Positions 1 to 10,985 are shown, counted from the first letter of the stretch. The stretch is DNA of 64,000 nt from Actinoplanes teichomyceticus ATCC 31121 (GCF_003711105.1 NZ_CP023865.1:2567001-2631000), one strand, 5' to 3'. The notes: a model not told the origin generated them from the letters alone. Numbers and translations: made by a program.

Positions 1-1716
1 GAGGTCCGCAAGCTCCTCGAAGGCCACGGTTACGAGATCATCGAGGTCGGCGGCGACGACGTGCCCGGCATGCACTACCGGTTCGCGGCCGCGCTGGCCG
101 AGGCGTGGGGCAAGATCAGGGCCATCCAGACCGCCGCGCGCAGTGGCCAGTGGGACGGCACGCGCCCGCAGTGGCCGTTGATCGTTCTGCGGACGCCGAA
201 GGGGTGGACCGGTCCGGAGAAGATCGACGGGATCACGGTGACCGGGACGTGGCGGTCGCACCAGGTGCCGCTGTCGGGGGTGAAGGGTAATTCCGATCAT
301 CTGACCGAGTTGGAGAACTGGCTGCGGTCGTACCGGCCGGAGGAGTTGTTCGACGCGACCGGCGCGCCGGTGGAGCTGGTGCGGGCGTTGGCGCCGGAGG
401 GTGATCTGCGGATGAGCGCGAGTCCGCATGCCAACGGGGGGTTGCTGACCCGGGATCTGGATCTGCCGGACTTCCGTGGTTATGCGGTCGAGGTGAAACG
501 GCCGGCGCAGGGGCGGGCGGAGTCGACGCGCAGGCTCGGTGAGTTCATGCGGGACATCTACACCCGTAACCCGGATCGGTTCCGGTTGTTCTGCCCGGAC
601 GAGACCAACAGCAACCGGCTCGGCGCGGTGTTCGAGGTGTCCGACCGGGCGTTCATGGAGACCGTCACCGGCGAGGACGTGAAGATCAGCCGGTCCGGGC
701 GGGTGATGGAGGTGCTCTCCGAGCACAACTGCCACGGCTGGCTGGAGGGCTACAACCTGACCGGCCGGCACGGCATGTTCGCCACCTACGAGGCGTTCGC
801 GATGGTCAGCGCGTCGCAGACGATCCAGCACGGCAAGTGGCTGCAGGAGGCCTCGCACCTGCCGTGGCGGGCCAAGGTGCCGAGCCTGAACATCCTGCTG
901 ACCTCGACCGCGTGGCGTAACGACCACAACGGGTTCTCCCACCAGGGGCCGGGCCTGATCCAGAACGTGCTGACCCAGCGCGGTGACGTGGCCCGGGTCT
1001 ACCTGCCGCCGGACGCCAACACCCTGCTGTCGGTCGCCGATCACTGCTTCCGGTCCCGGTCGTACATCAACCTGATCGTGATCGACAAGCAGCCGCAGCT
1101 GCAGTGGCTGGACATGGACCAGGCCATCGAGCACTGCACCAAGGGCGCCGGGATCTGGGAATGGGCCGGTACCGACGACGGCTCCAGCGACCCGGACATC
1201 GTGCTGGCCTGCGCCGGTGACGTGGTCACCATGGAGACCGTGGCCGCCGCGCGGATCCTGATGGAGAAACTGCCGCAGCTGAAGGTCCGCGTGGTCAACG
1301 TGGTCGACCTGATGACCCTGCCACGGCCGAAGGACCACCCGCACGGCATGAGCGAGACCATGTTCCGGGAACTGTTCACCGACCACGTCGACGTGGTCTT
1401 CTCCTTCCACGGCTACCCCGGCGCGATCCACCAGCTCGTGCACGGCCGGCCCGACGCCGACCGGTTCCGGGTGCGTGGCTTCATCGAACAGGGCACCACC
1501 ACCACCCCGTTCGACATGACCGTCCGCAACCGCGCGTCCCGCTACCACCTGGTCATGGACGCCATCAACAACGCCAAACGCCTGCCCAGCGGCGCCTCCG
1601 AACTCAAAGCCTGGTGCGAAGCACAACTGGCCCGCCACGAAACCTACGTCGTCGAACACCTCGAGGACATGCCCGAGGTACGTGACTGGTCGCTGGAGGA
1701 CTGGGCCGAGCGCTGA
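1..1716 (+). CDS. xfp: Phosphoketolase, 3' part (5' end outside window)
   Basis: Xylulose-5-phosphate/fructose-6-phosphate phosphoketolase, a cytosolic thiamine-diphosphate enzyme that splits ketose phosphates with inorganic phosphate to acetyl phosphate plus an aldose phosphate. The frame is open from base 1, so the N-terminal diphosphate-binding part lies outside; 571 residues remain of a family usually near 800. Visible family motifs are SHQVPLSG (about residue 86), FSHQGPGLIQNV (about 312), YLPPDANT and the C-terminal PFDMTVRN (about 502). The gene ends 14 bases before a strong hairpin terminator, so it closes its transcription unit. The family call is firm; substrate preference cannot be read from sequence. 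Confidence 0.96.
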   Translation, partial: EVRKLLEGHGYEIIEVGGDDVPGMHYRFAAALAEAWGKIRAIQTAARSGQWDGTRPQWPLIVLRTPKGWTGPEKIDGITVTGTWRSHQVPLSGVKGNSDHLTELENWLRSYRPEELFDATGAPVELVRALAPEGDLRMSASPHANGGLLTRDLDLPDFRGYAVEVKRPAQGRAESTRRLGEFMRDIYTRNPDRFRLFCPDETNSNRLGAVFEVSDRAFMETVTGEDVKISRSGRVMEVLSEHNCHGWLEGYNLTGRHGMFATYEAFAMVSASQTIQHGKWLQEASHLPWRAKVPSLNILLTSTAWRNDHNGFSHQGPGLIQNVLTQRGDVARVYLPPDANTLLSVADHCFRSRSYINLIVIDKQPQLQWLDMDQAIEHCTKGAGIWEWAGTDDGSSDPDIVLACAGDVVTMETVAAARILMEKLPQLKVRVVNVVDLMTLPRPKDHPHGMSETMFRELFTDHVDVVFSFHGYPGAIHQLVHGRPDADRFRVRGFIEQGTTTTPFDMTVRNRASRYHLVMDAINNAKRLPSGASELKAWCEAQLARHETYVVEHLEDMPEVRDWSLEDWAER

Positions 1717-1730
1717 TCCGCTAGAAGGTC

Positions 1731-1785
1731 GATCCGCCTCTTTGCCTAACGAAGTGTTGGGTCAAGGGGCGGATCCCCTTTTTTT
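1731..1785 (+). terminator. Intrinsic terminator after phosphoketolase
   Basis: Two 20-base arms (1731-1750 and 1756-1775) pair with one mismatch and a few G-T pairs around the loop GAAGT. CCC and a run of seven T (1779-1785) follow. It starts 14 bases after the stop codon and is the best classical intrinsic terminator in the window. Confidence 0.9.
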
Positions 1786-1846
1786 CGACGCCGGGTGACG
1801 AGAAGGTGAAGGGCACACACCTACTCGACGTTGAGGAGGACCTCGG

Positions 1847-2290
1847 ATGGTCGCTACGCTCAGCCCCTGGCCGACGACCCGGCAGGGATCGACCCGGCAT
1901 CCCGTGCCCACGCTGCAGTACCTGCTGCGCTCGCACGGCCACACGGTCACCGTGGACGGCGTCTTCGGGGCGCAGACCGGCGACGCGGTCCGCGCCTACC
2001 AGCGCACCCGGGGCCTGCCCGACAACGGCATCGTCGGCGCGGAGACCTGGTTGGCGCTGATCGCCGAGGTCGGTCCCGGCGCGCAGGGCAACGCGGTCCG
2101 CGCCGTGCAGCACCGGTGTCGGCCGAGGGACTCCTCCGGCGCGACGCCGGACGGGACCTTCGGCCCGGCGACCGAGTCGGCGGTGCGGGCGTTCCAGCAG
2201 GCGGCGGGCCTGACCGCGGACGGGGTGGTCGGCCGGCAGACCTGGCAGGCCCTGATCGGTGGCGCCGAGCGGTTGCGGCGGGCCGGCTGA
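1847..2290 (+). CDS. Peptidoglycan-binding (PGRP-type) repeat protein
   Basis: A 147-residue protein made almost wholly of two PG_binding_1 repeats. The first (about residues 22-73) contains VDGVFGAQT, AVRAYQRTRGLPDNG and ETWLAL; the second (about 82-140) contains PDGTFGPAT, AVRAFQQAAGLTADG and QTWQAL. Such repeats bind cell-wall peptidoglycan and are normally fused to hydrolases, but no catalytic domain is present. No signal peptide or membrane segment is evident, so export is unclear. The ATG is chosen because GAGGAGG lies about 8 bases upstream (1833-1839). It follows the phosphoketolase terminator and is probably transcribed alone. Confidence 0.82.
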   Translation: MVATLSPWPTTRQGSTRHPVPTLQYLLRSHGHTVTVDGVFGAQTGDAVRAYQRTRGLPDNGIVGAETWLALIAEVGPGAQGNAVRAVQHRCRPRDSSGATPDGTFGPATESAVRAFQQAAGLTADGVVGRQTWQALIGGAERLRRAG

Positions 2291-2322
2291 CCCGCTCGGG
2301 AGACGGCGCCGTCGCGGCCGTG

Positions 2323-2384
2323 CGGCGGTGCTGTCCGCGGTTCCGGCGGTGCTGTCCGCGGTTCCGGCCCGCTGTTCGCGGTTC
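2323..2384. repeat. Three 21-base tandem repeats
   Basis: Two identical 21-base units (2323-2343, 2344-2364; core GGTGCTGTCCGCGGTTC) and a degenerate third (2365-2384) fill the gap between two convergent genes. No gene or terminator was found in the gap. Simple slippage expansion is the likely origin. Confidence 0.75.
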
Positions 2385-2413
2385 CGGCGGCGCGGCCCGC
2401 CGGTGACCGCTGG

Positions 2414-3208
2414 TCAGCGTGGGTGGCGGGACGCGGCCGCGGCGACCGGATCGAAGCCGAACGGCAGCTCCAGCCGGTGCCGGCGCATCAGGTCCCGGTC
2501 GGCCAGCAGCGTGACCGTCTCGCCGTCCGCCGCGATCCGCCCCGCGTCCAGGACCACCGAGCGCGGGCACAGCTCCAGGGCGTACGGCAGATCGTGGGTC
2601 ACCATCAGCAGCGTCACCGGCAGCGACTCGAGGATCTCGGCCAGCTCCCGCCGGCTTGCCGGGTCCAGATTGGACGACGGCTCGTCGAGCACCAGGATCT
2701 CCGGGCGCATGGCCAGCACGGTCGCCACCGCGACCCGCCGCCGCTGCCCGAACGACAGGTGGTGCGGCACCTGATCGCGGTGCTCGGACATCCCCACGGC
2801 GGCCAGCGCCTCGTCCACCCGGGCGTCCAGTTCGGCGCCGCGCAGTCCGAGGTTGGCCGGGCCGAAGCCGACGTCCTCGGCGACCGTGGGCATGAAGAGC
2901 TGGTCGTCCGGGTCCTGGAAGACGATGCCGACCCGGCGGCGGATCTCGGCGATCCCGGCCCGGTCGGCGGGCGTCACCGGCAGCCCGGAAACCTCGACCG
3001 TCCCGCCGCCGCCGTGCAGGATGCCGTTGAGGTGCAGCACCAGGGTGGTCTTGCCGGCGCCGTTCGGGCCGAGCAGGGCGACCCGCCCGCCGGCGGGCAC
3101 CGTCAGGTCGACGCCGCGCAGCGCCTCGCGGCCGTCCGGGTACGCGTAACGCAGCCCGGCGACGCGCAGGGCGGGCGGCCGGTCGGCGGGATCCGTCATG
3201 TCGATCAT
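2414..3208 (-). CDS. cbiO: ECF-type nickel/cobalt transporter ATPase CbiO
   Basis: ATP-binding subunit (264 aa) of an energy-coupling-factor metal importer, acting at the inner face of the membrane. It has Walker A GPNGAGKTT, the signature LSFGQRRR, Walker B ILVLDEPSSNLD and a switch His in MMVTHDLPYALEL-like context. It is last in the operon cbiM - PDGLE - cbiQ - cbiO. The start MIDMTDP is taken 17 bases after the cbiQ stop; the next Met (3199) is an alternative. Sequences upstream in the same frame are the cbiQ gene read out of frame. The Nur-like box ahead of the operon points to nickel rather than cobalt. Confidence 0.93.
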   Translation of the reverse strand: MIDMTDPADRPPALRVAGLRYAYPDGREALRGVDLTVPAGGRVALLGPNGAGKTTLVLHLNGILHGGGGTVEVSGLPVTPADRAGIAEIRRRVGIVFQDPDDQLFMPTVAEDVGFGPANLGLRGAELDARVDEALAAVGMSEHRDQVPHHLSFGQRRRVAVATVLAMRPEILVLDEPSSNLDPASRRELAEILESLPVTLLMVTHDLPYALELCPRSVVLDAGRIAADGETVTLLADRDLMRRHRLELPFGFDPVAAAASRHPR

Positions 3209-3225
3209 GGTAGGTGGCCGTCCGG

Positions 3226-3990
3226 TCAGGTCAGCAGGCCGGCGGCCAGCGCGATGCCGGCGGACAGCACGGGCAGCGTGGCGGAGAGCGCCCACTCCCG
3301 GGGCGGCGCGGGCCGGCCCGCCGGATGGGGGAGCCGGCCGGTGTAGCCACGCGACACCATCGCCAGGTAGACCCGCTCGCCACGTTCGTACGAGCGCAGG
3401 AACAGCGACCCCACGCCGACCGCGAACGCCTTCACCTGCCAGAGGAACCGCGGGTCGTAGCCGCGCGACAGCCGGGCGATCCGCATCCGCCGCGCGTCGT
3501 CGGCGAGCACGTCGAGGTAGCGCAGCATGAACGTGGCGATCTGGGTGAACACCGCCGGGACGCGCAGCCGGTCCAGGCCGATCAGCAGGTCGCGCATCGT
3601 CGTGGTGGCGGCCAGCAGCAGCGACGCCAGCACGCCCAGGGTGCCCTTGGCGAAGATGTTCCACGCGCCGTGCAGGCCCTCCACGGACAGCGACATGCCG
3701 AGCCAGTCCACCCGCTCGCCGTGCCCGAAGATCGGCAGAGCGACCGCGAGCAGCACGAACGGCAGCTCGATGGTGGCCCGTTTGAGCAGCCAGAGCACCG
3801 GCACCCGGGCCACCGCGGTGACCGCGGCCAGCAGCACGGCGTAGCCGCCGAAGGCCGCGAACTCCGCGGGCGGGGTGAGCACCACCACGACCGTGAACAG
3901 CAACACCGCCACGATCTTCACCTCGGGGGCCAGCCGGTGCAGCCGGCCCGCCCGGTCCAGGTAGAGCGGGTGGGCGTGTCCCGCCGCCAC
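3226..3990 (-). CDS. cbiQ: ECF transporter transmembrane subunit CbiQ
   Basis: Membrane T-component (254 aa) that couples the CbiO ATPase to the substrate-binding CbiM. It begins VAAGHAHPLYLDRAG and has hydrophobic helices around residues 28-75 (KIVAVLLFTVVVVL and following). The family's charged coupling motif is visible near ARRMRIARLSRGYDPR, followed by GSLFLRSYERGERVYLAMVSRGY. GTG is chosen as start because it lies one base after the stop of the PDGLE gene, as expected for a translationally coupled operon. A longer in-frame extension would overlap that gene fully and looks non-coding. Confidence 0.92.
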   Translation of the reverse strand: MAAGHAHPLYLDRAGRLHRLAPEVKIVAVLLFTVVVVLTPPAEFAAFGGYAVLLAAVTAVARVPVLWLLKRATIELPFVLLAVALPIFGHGERVDWLGMSLSVEGLHGAWNIFAKGTLGVLASLLLAATTTMRDLLIGLDRLRVPAVFTQIATFMLRYLDVLADDARRMRIARLSRGYDPRFLWQVKAFAVGVGSLFLRSYERGERVYLAMVSRGYTGRLPHPAGRPAPPREWALSATLPVLSAGIALAAGLLT

Positions 3991-3991
3991 C

Positions 3992-4339
3992 TCAGCCGGC
4001 CTTCTGCTCGCGGCGGCGGACCAGCCAGAAGGCGCCCGCGCCGATGCCGAACGTGACAAGCACGCCGGTGGCCCCGGCCAGGCCGGTGGAGAGGTACGGA
4101 TTGTCGATGCCCCGGATCCCGTAGTCGGCGAGCGGGCTGTCCCGCAGCTGGTGCGCCTGCTCCTGCCGGGCCATGCAGTGCCCGCCGGTGATCTCGCCGG
4201 CGGCGTCGAAGGTGCACCCCTCACGGGCGGCGGAGTCCAGGCCGTCCGGGCTGCCGGAGGCGAAGTTGCTGACCACGCCGGCCAGCAGCAGCGCGACCAG
4301 CAGGCCGCCGGCCAGGAACCAACCGAGCTTGCGGCTCAT
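3992..4339 (-). CDS. PDGLE-domain membrane protein (CbiN-like subunit)
   Basis: Small membrane protein of 115 residues with an N-terminal helix (LGWFLAGGLLVALLLAGVVSNFAS), the signature SPDGLDSAAREGC, a soluble loop ending in ADYGIRGIDN, and a second helix (GLAGATGVLVTFGIGAGAFWLV). PDGLE proteins replace CbiN in many nickel/cobalt ECF importers and probably help load metal onto CbiM. Its ATG overlaps the cbiM stop by 4 bases and its stop abuts the cbiQ start. The loop has two Cys and one His; whether they bind metal is not known. Confidence 0.9.
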   Translation of the reverse strand: MSRKLGWFLAGGLLVALLLAGVVSNFASGSPDGLDSAAREGCTFDAAGEITGGHCMARQEQAHQLRDSPLADYGIRGIDNPYLSTGLAGATGVLVTFGIGAGAFWLVRRREQKAG

Positions 4340-5040
4340 ACGACGGTCTCCACCTCAGGCGTCAGGGCGGCGGGCTTGCGGAACCTGCGGAGCGCGTAGA
4401 CCAGGTCGGGCCGGACCCGGGCCACGGTTGCGACGGTGGTCGCGGCGATCAGGCCCTCACCGACGCCGATCAGCACGTGGGTGCCGGCCAGCGTGCCGGA
4501 GACCCAGGGCAGCGACAGGTCGGTGGTGCCGCCCAGCGCGTACTCCAGCACGAAACCCTGCGAGGCGACGACGACGGAGACGACCGAGGCGGCGAAGGCG
4601 GCCGTGCCGAGCCCGCCCGGGTTCTTCGGCAGCACCCTCAGCAGGCCGGCGACCAGCAGATATCCGGCGGCGGTGCCGAGCAGTGCCATGTTGGTGATGT
4701 TCAGTCCGATGGCGGTCAGGCCGCCGTCGGCGAAGAGCAGGCACTGCACGACCAGCACGGTGGAGACGCACAGCGCGCCCACCCACGGCCCGACCAGGAT
4801 GGCCGCGAGAGCACCGCCCAGCAGGTGCCCGGAGACGCCCGGCAGCACCTGGAAGTTGAGCATCTGGACGGCGAAGATGAACGCCGCCACCAGGCCGGCC
4901 ATCGGGGCGAGCCGGTCGTCCAGGTCGGCCCGGGCCCGCCAGACGCAAACCGCCAACGCCGCCACCGCCACCGCCACGAACAGCGCGGAGACCGGACCGT
5001 TCACGATTCCGTTCGCGATGTGCATCGCGCGCACATCCAT
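4336..5040 (-). CDS. cbiM: ECF transporter substrate-binding membrane subunit CbiM/NikM
   Basis: Metal-binding integral membrane subunit (234 aa, or 229 from the second Met). Family motifs are MHIANGIVNGP at the start, APMAGLVAAFIFAVQMLNF, VSGHLLGGALAAILVGPW and LFADGGLTAIGLNITNM. In characterised NikM/CbiM the N-terminal Met-His pair and the His of the SGHLLG loop bind the metal. Two starts are possible: MDVRA (5040), with GGGGAGG 4 bases upstream, or MHIANG (5025), which keeps the free Met-His terminus but has only a weak ribosome site. The first gene of the operon, it lies behind a Nur-like box. Confidence 0.93.
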   Translation of the reverse strand: MDVRAMHIANGIVNGPVSALFVAVAVAALAVCVWRARADLDDRLAPMAGLVAAFIFAVQMLNFQVLPGVSGHLLGGALAAILVGPWVGALCVSTVLVVQCLLFADGGLTAIGLNITNMALLGTAAGYLLVAGLLRVLPKNPGGLGTAAFAASVVSVVVASQGFVLEYALGGTTDLSLPWVSGTLAGTHVLIGVGEGLIAATTVATVARVRPDLVYALRRFRKPAALTPEVETVV

Positions 5041-5101
5041 GACGCCTCCCCCTGCGGGCCGGAAGTCCCCGCGGGGTCAGCATATTAGCCAGCCGTAGCT
5101 G

Positions 5102-5118
5102 TTGCACATCCTTGGCAA
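5102..5118 (-). promoter_or_regulatory. Nur-like nickel-regulator box upstream of cbiM
   Basis: On the plus strand TTGCAC-ATCCT-TGGCAA, a hexamer-N5-hexamer palindrome. It agrees with the tTGCaa-N5-ttGCAA box that I recall for the nickel-responsive Fur-family repressor Nur of Streptomyces. It lies about 60 bases upstream of cbiM, and a possible -10 (TAATAT, minus strand, 5082-5087) sits between them. Regulation by Nur is inferred; no nur gene is in the window. Confidence 0.6.
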
Positions 5119-5211
5119 CTAGGTCTTGTCATGATCGTTGTCACCGCGCACGCCGACGACCCGCCCGGGCCTGCGCCCCGGGCGGGTGGTGGCCCCGCCG
5201 ATCGTCCGGCC

Positions 5212-6177
5212 TCAGCCGGCCAGCACGTCCTCGACCGGCCGCCGCGGCGCCTGCTGACCCGGACGGCCATATCCGATCCGCAGCGCGATCTGCGGGAACC
5301 CGGTACGCCCCAGCGACCGCCGCAGCTGGTCGCGGGCCGCCGGCACCTCGATCGGCTGGGAGATCATCGAGCAGGCCAGCCCGGCGTCGGTGACGGTCAG
5401 CAGCACCCGCTGCATCGCCTGCCCGGCCTGCACCTGGTCGAGCCGCCGGTCGCCGGCCGTGCCCAGGATGCCGACCAGCGGCTCCGGCTCGTAGTCCCGG
5501 CCCGGCGCGCGCCGCCGGTCGGTGAACGCCCGCTGCGGGATCAGATCCTGGTGCTCGCCGACCACGGCGCCGGCGTACGCCGGGACGCCGTCCGGCGCAT
5601 CCTCGGTGTCGGTCCAGGTGATCAACTCGGCCTGGTACCGCTCGTTGCGGCGCAGCACCCGGTCGGCGCTGTGCGCGATCTCCGAGAACCCGGTCAGCGC
5701 CGTCATCCCGACCAGCAGGTCCAGCCAGGCGTTCTCGGCACGGGCCGCCTCGATCAGCCGGACCCGGGCGTCCGGCGGCACCGGGTCGGGCCAGAACGGG
5801 TCGCGGTTGCTGTGCCGGCGCTCGATCGCCGCGTACAGATCACGTTCCGGATACGTCGGCGGCCGGTGCCGCCCCGGCCTCAGCCGGGCCATCACGTCCG
5901 GATCCCCGGGCTCCGGCAGCAACGTCACCTCGGCCGGGGTGCCGGCCCAGGCCAGCGCCAGCCGGGCGTTGAGAGTGGCAGCGCCACAGGCCAGGCGCAA
6001 CGCCCAGCCGCTCTGGTCGGCGACGCTGAGCTGACGGACCGGATCGGCCACCACCTCGATGGCACCGTCGCGCAGCCGGAAGACCCACGGCTGGGTGTTG
6101 TGCATCGAGGGCGCCTGGATCCCGGCCGCTGCCGCGCGCCGCAGGTCTGACTCGTCGTAGCCGTTCACACCGTCCAA
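5212..6177 (-). CDS. acg: Acg-family FMN nitroreductase-like protein
   Basis: A 321-residue protein of the Acg (Rv2032-like) branch of the nitroreductase superfamily, which in mycobacteria belongs to the DosR dormancy regulon. Family features include the N-terminal APSMHNTQPWVFRL (about residues 22-35), ERRHSNRDPFW (about 138-148), GLACSMISQP and the final FPQIALRIGYG. The family keeps an FMN fold with a lid over the active site; activity as an enzyme or flavin store is unsettled. It lies just behind the devS-like kinase on the same strand, with a DosR-like box 28 bases upstream of its start, so control by the adjacent devR is likely. Confidence 0.88.
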   Translation of the reverse strand: MDGVNGYDESDLRRAAAAGIQAPSMHNTQPWVFRLRDGAIEVVADPVRQLSVADQSGWALRLACGAATLNARLALAWAGTPAEVTLLPEPGDPDVMARLRPGRHRPPTYPERDLYAAIERRHSNRDPFWPDPVPPDARVRLIEAARAENAWLDLLVGMTALTGFSEIAHSADRVLRRNERYQAELITWTDTEDAPDGVPAYAGAVVGEHQDLIPQRAFTDRRRAPGRDYEPEPLVGILGTAGDRRLDQVQAGQAMQRVLLTVTDAGLACSMISQPIEVPAARDQLRRSLGRTGFPQIALRIGYGRPGQQAPRRPVEDVLAG

Positions 6178-6204
6178 GGTGCCTCGCGAGCCGCCCGGCG
6201 GGCA

Positions 6205-6218
6205 GGGCCGAAAGTCCT
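6205..6218 (-). promoter_or_regulatory. DosR/DevR-like box upstream of the Acg gene
   Basis: Read on the minus strand the site is AGGACTTTCGGCCC, close to the mycobacterial DosR core GGGACTWWNGNCCC. It sits 28 bases upstream of the Acg start, inside the 60-base gap behind the kinase gene. A second similar box lies between devS and devR. The match is by eye. Confidence 0.6.
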
Positions 6219-6237
6219 GCGCGCCGGGGATATGAAG

Positions 6238-8666
<2,429 letters not shown>

Positions 8667-8711
8667 ACTTGTGGCTTCTCTCCGCTCGGCGGGCATGTCG
8701 CCCCGTTGACT

Positions 8712-8766
8712 CGATGCCGAGGGCCCGGAGAACGACCACGCTTCGATCTCCGGGCCCTCGGCATCG
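8712..8766. terminator. 20-bp perfect hairpin between convergent genes
   Basis: The arms 8712-8731 and 8747-8766 are perfect 20-base complements around a 15-base loop. The hairpin lies 46 bases after devR and before the convergent hybrid kinase gene, with no T-run on either side. Most likely it is a bidirectional GC-rich terminator or mRNA-end stabiliser. Confidence 0.7.
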
Positions 8767-8912
8767 CCGGGCGAAATGCGCCGGGGTTGCGGTCCGACCG
8801 TGCGGGGGGACGGGGTTGCGCAGGCTGCGGTTCTCGGGGGACCGCGTGCGAGTGCTCCGGGTCCGGCGGGGCGGAGCCGCCGGTCCGCTCCGCGGCGGCG
8901 GGGCGGGCCCGC

Positions 8913-10859
8913 TCACCCGGTGGTGGGGCGTAGCGGGAGGCGGACGGTGGCTATCGTGCCGCTTGGCTTGCCGGCGCCCAGGGTGATGGTGCCGCCGTGC
9001 AGTTCGATGATGGCGCGGCTCAGGGCCAGGCCGAGGCCGGCGCCCGGGATACCGCTGTGCCGGGCGTTGGTGGCGCGGTAGAGCCGGGCGAAGAGCCGGT
9101 TCCGTTCGCCCTCCGGGATCCCCATCCCGGCGTCCGCGACGGTGAGGACCGCGGCGTCTTCGTCCGCGGTGAGGGTGACCGTGACCGTGGAGTCGGCCGG
9201 GCTGTACTGCACCGCGTTGCCGATCAGGTTCTCCGCGACCTGCCGCAGCCGCGCCTGGTCGCCCGGGATCTCCAGCCGGTCCGGCAGGACGGTCCGCACC
9301 CGCGGGTGCGGACGGCCGCTCTCCGCGGTCACCGTGGCCACCGCCGCGTGCAGCACCGCGGCCAGATCCACGGTGCCGACGGTCAGGCCCGCGTGCCCGG
9401 ACTCCAGCGCGGACAGGTCCAGCAGCCGCTCCACCAGCGTGCGCAGCCGCGCGTTGTTGCGCTCGATCACCGCGAGCAGGTCGCGCACCTCGCCGATCGT
9501 GGTGTCGTCACCGGACTCGGCGATCAGGTCGGTGTACGTGGCGATCGAGGTCAGCGGCGTGCGCAACTCGTGCCCGACCAGCGCGATGTACTCGCCGATG
9601 CTGGCCGCCAGCTGATTCGCCAGCTCGTCCGAGCGGCGCCGCTCCAGGTACGCCCCCAGCAGCCCGGCGATCCCGGTCAGCAGCACCGCCAGGGCCGGCT
9701 CCGGGTCCTGCCGATCCGGGGTGAAGAAGGTGAGCACCCCGAACACCTGCTCGGCGCTGAGCACCGGCACCGCGCCGGCCGCGCGATATCCGGTCCCGGC
9801 CGCCACGTACGGCAGCATCGGCGAGTCCGGCGCCTGGATGTCCGGCACGAAGATCGCCTCGCCGCGCTCCCAGCACAGCCCGGCCAGCCCCTGCCCGCGT
9901 TCCATGACGGCCGGCAGCGGCGCGGCCCGGGCGCCCGGCGCGCTGTGCGTCACCGCCGGCCGCAGCCGCCCGGACACCTCGTCGACCAGCCACAACCGCA
10001 GGTACGGCCAGTCCAGGCAGGTGGACAGGCTGCGCAGCACGGCCGCCCCGGCCTGCTTGATGTCCGGCGCGTGCACCAGCGCCTGCAGCACCTCGGCCTT
10101 GCACCGCTCGTACCGCCCCTGCAGGTGGTCGCCGGTGATGTCGTGCACCGCGGCGACCGCGCCGAGCACCGTCCCGGCGGTGTCCCGCACCGGTCGCGCG
10201 TTGATCACGAACCACCGGGACCGGTGCTGCGGGTCGCAGGCGCGCAGGTCGGCGTGGTACACCCGCTCGCCGCGCCGGGCCCGCTCCAGCGGCACCTCGT
10301 CGGGCTCCAGCGGGGTGCCGTCGTGGTGGCGCAGCTGGAACCGGGCCGGCCACTCCCGCGCCGGCAGGGTCGCGCACTCGTCGCCGAAGAAGTCGCGGAC
10401 CGCCTGGTTGACGAAGATGGTCCGGCCCTCGTGGTCGCAGGCCATCGCGCCGACGTCCAGGCACCGCGTCAGCTCGGCCAGGAACGGGTCGTCCGGCGGC
10501 AGCGGCAGGCACTGGCGCAGGGTCTCGGTGAGTTCCTTGACGCGGAACGGCTTGGGCACCACGGCGGCGGCGCCGGCCTCGGTGAGCCGCCGGTCGCCGG
10601 GTGGCAGGTAACCGGTGATCAGGACCACCGGGACGTCCGCGGTGGCCGGATCCGCGCGCAGCGCCCGGCACATGCGTACGCCGTCCAGCTGCGGCATGTC
10701 GACATCGGCGACGATGAGGTCGAACCGGTCGGCCAGGGCGGCGGCGAGCCCGGCCCGGCCGTCACCGGCGACGGTCGCCTCGTGGCCGAGCCGCCGGACG
10801 ATCTCGGCGAGCACCGCCTGATGTTCCGGGTTGTCCTCGACGACCAGCACCGCTGCCAT
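8913..10859 (-). CDS. Receiver-PAS-GAF sensor histidine kinase
   Basis: A 648-residue soluble hybrid kinase with an N-terminal receiver domain (1-120; acidic ED at 8-9, Asp in VADVDMPQLDG, ITGYLPPGD, VVPKPF). Next come a PAS domain (about 128-245; FVNQAVRDFFG), a GAF domain (about 260-410), HisKA (ALVGHELRTPLTSIATY) and HATPase (NLIGNAVQYSP, DAGMGIP, GAGLGLALS). There is no membrane segment, so signals come from the cytosol or from a partner kinase phosphorylating the receiver. Starting with a receiver makes it an input-regulated kinase. The output partner is unknown; the nearby Hpt protein and the lone receiver at 30937 are candidates. An AT-richer promoter-like patch lies upstream (10870-10915). 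Confidence 0.9.
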   Translation of the reverse strand: MAAVLVVEDNPEHQAVLAEIVRRLGHEATVAGDGRAGLAAALADRFDLIVADVDMPQLDGVRMCRALRADPATADVPVVLITGYLPPGDRRLTEAGAAAVVPKPFRVKELTETLRQCLPLPPDDPFLAELTRCLDVGAMACDHEGRTIFVNQAVRDFFGDECATLPAREWPARFQLRHHDGTPLEPDEVPLERARRGERVYHADLRACDPQHRSRWFVINARPVRDTAGTVLGAVAAVHDITGDHLQGRYERCKAEVLQALVHAPDIKQAGAAVLRSLSTCLDWPYLRLWLVDEVSGRLRPAVTHSAPGARAAPLPAVMERGQGLAGLCWERGEAIFVPDIQAPDSPMLPYVAAGTGYRAAGAVPVLSAEQVFGVLTFFTPDRQDPEPALAVLLTGIAGLLGAYLERRRSDELANQLAASIGEYIALVGHELRTPLTSIATYTDLIAESGDDTTIGEVRDLLAVIERNNARLRTLVERLLDLSALESGHAGLTVGTVDLAAVLHAAVATVTAESGRPHPRVRTVLPDRLEIPGDQARLRQVAENLIGNAVQYSPADSTVTVTLTADEDAAVLTVADAGMGIPEGERNRLFARLYRATNARHSGIPGAGLGLALSRAIIELHGGTITLGAGKPSGTIATVRLPLRPTTG

Positions 10860-10985
10860 GGCCGTACTCTAGAGCGACATAATCTTTCACAAGCGGTAAA
10901 AAGTGACAATAGACTCGCCCAGGTTTCGCGAACGGCGAGGGCGGGGTACTGTCCGGCCGCATATCGGCGACTCCCGGGAACAGGC

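Noticed and set aside
5041..5211. Cobalamin riboswitch upstream of cbiM
   Set aside because: The gap is short and no B12-box-like conserved core was found; the Nur-like palindrome explains the site better. A covariance-model search would settle it.
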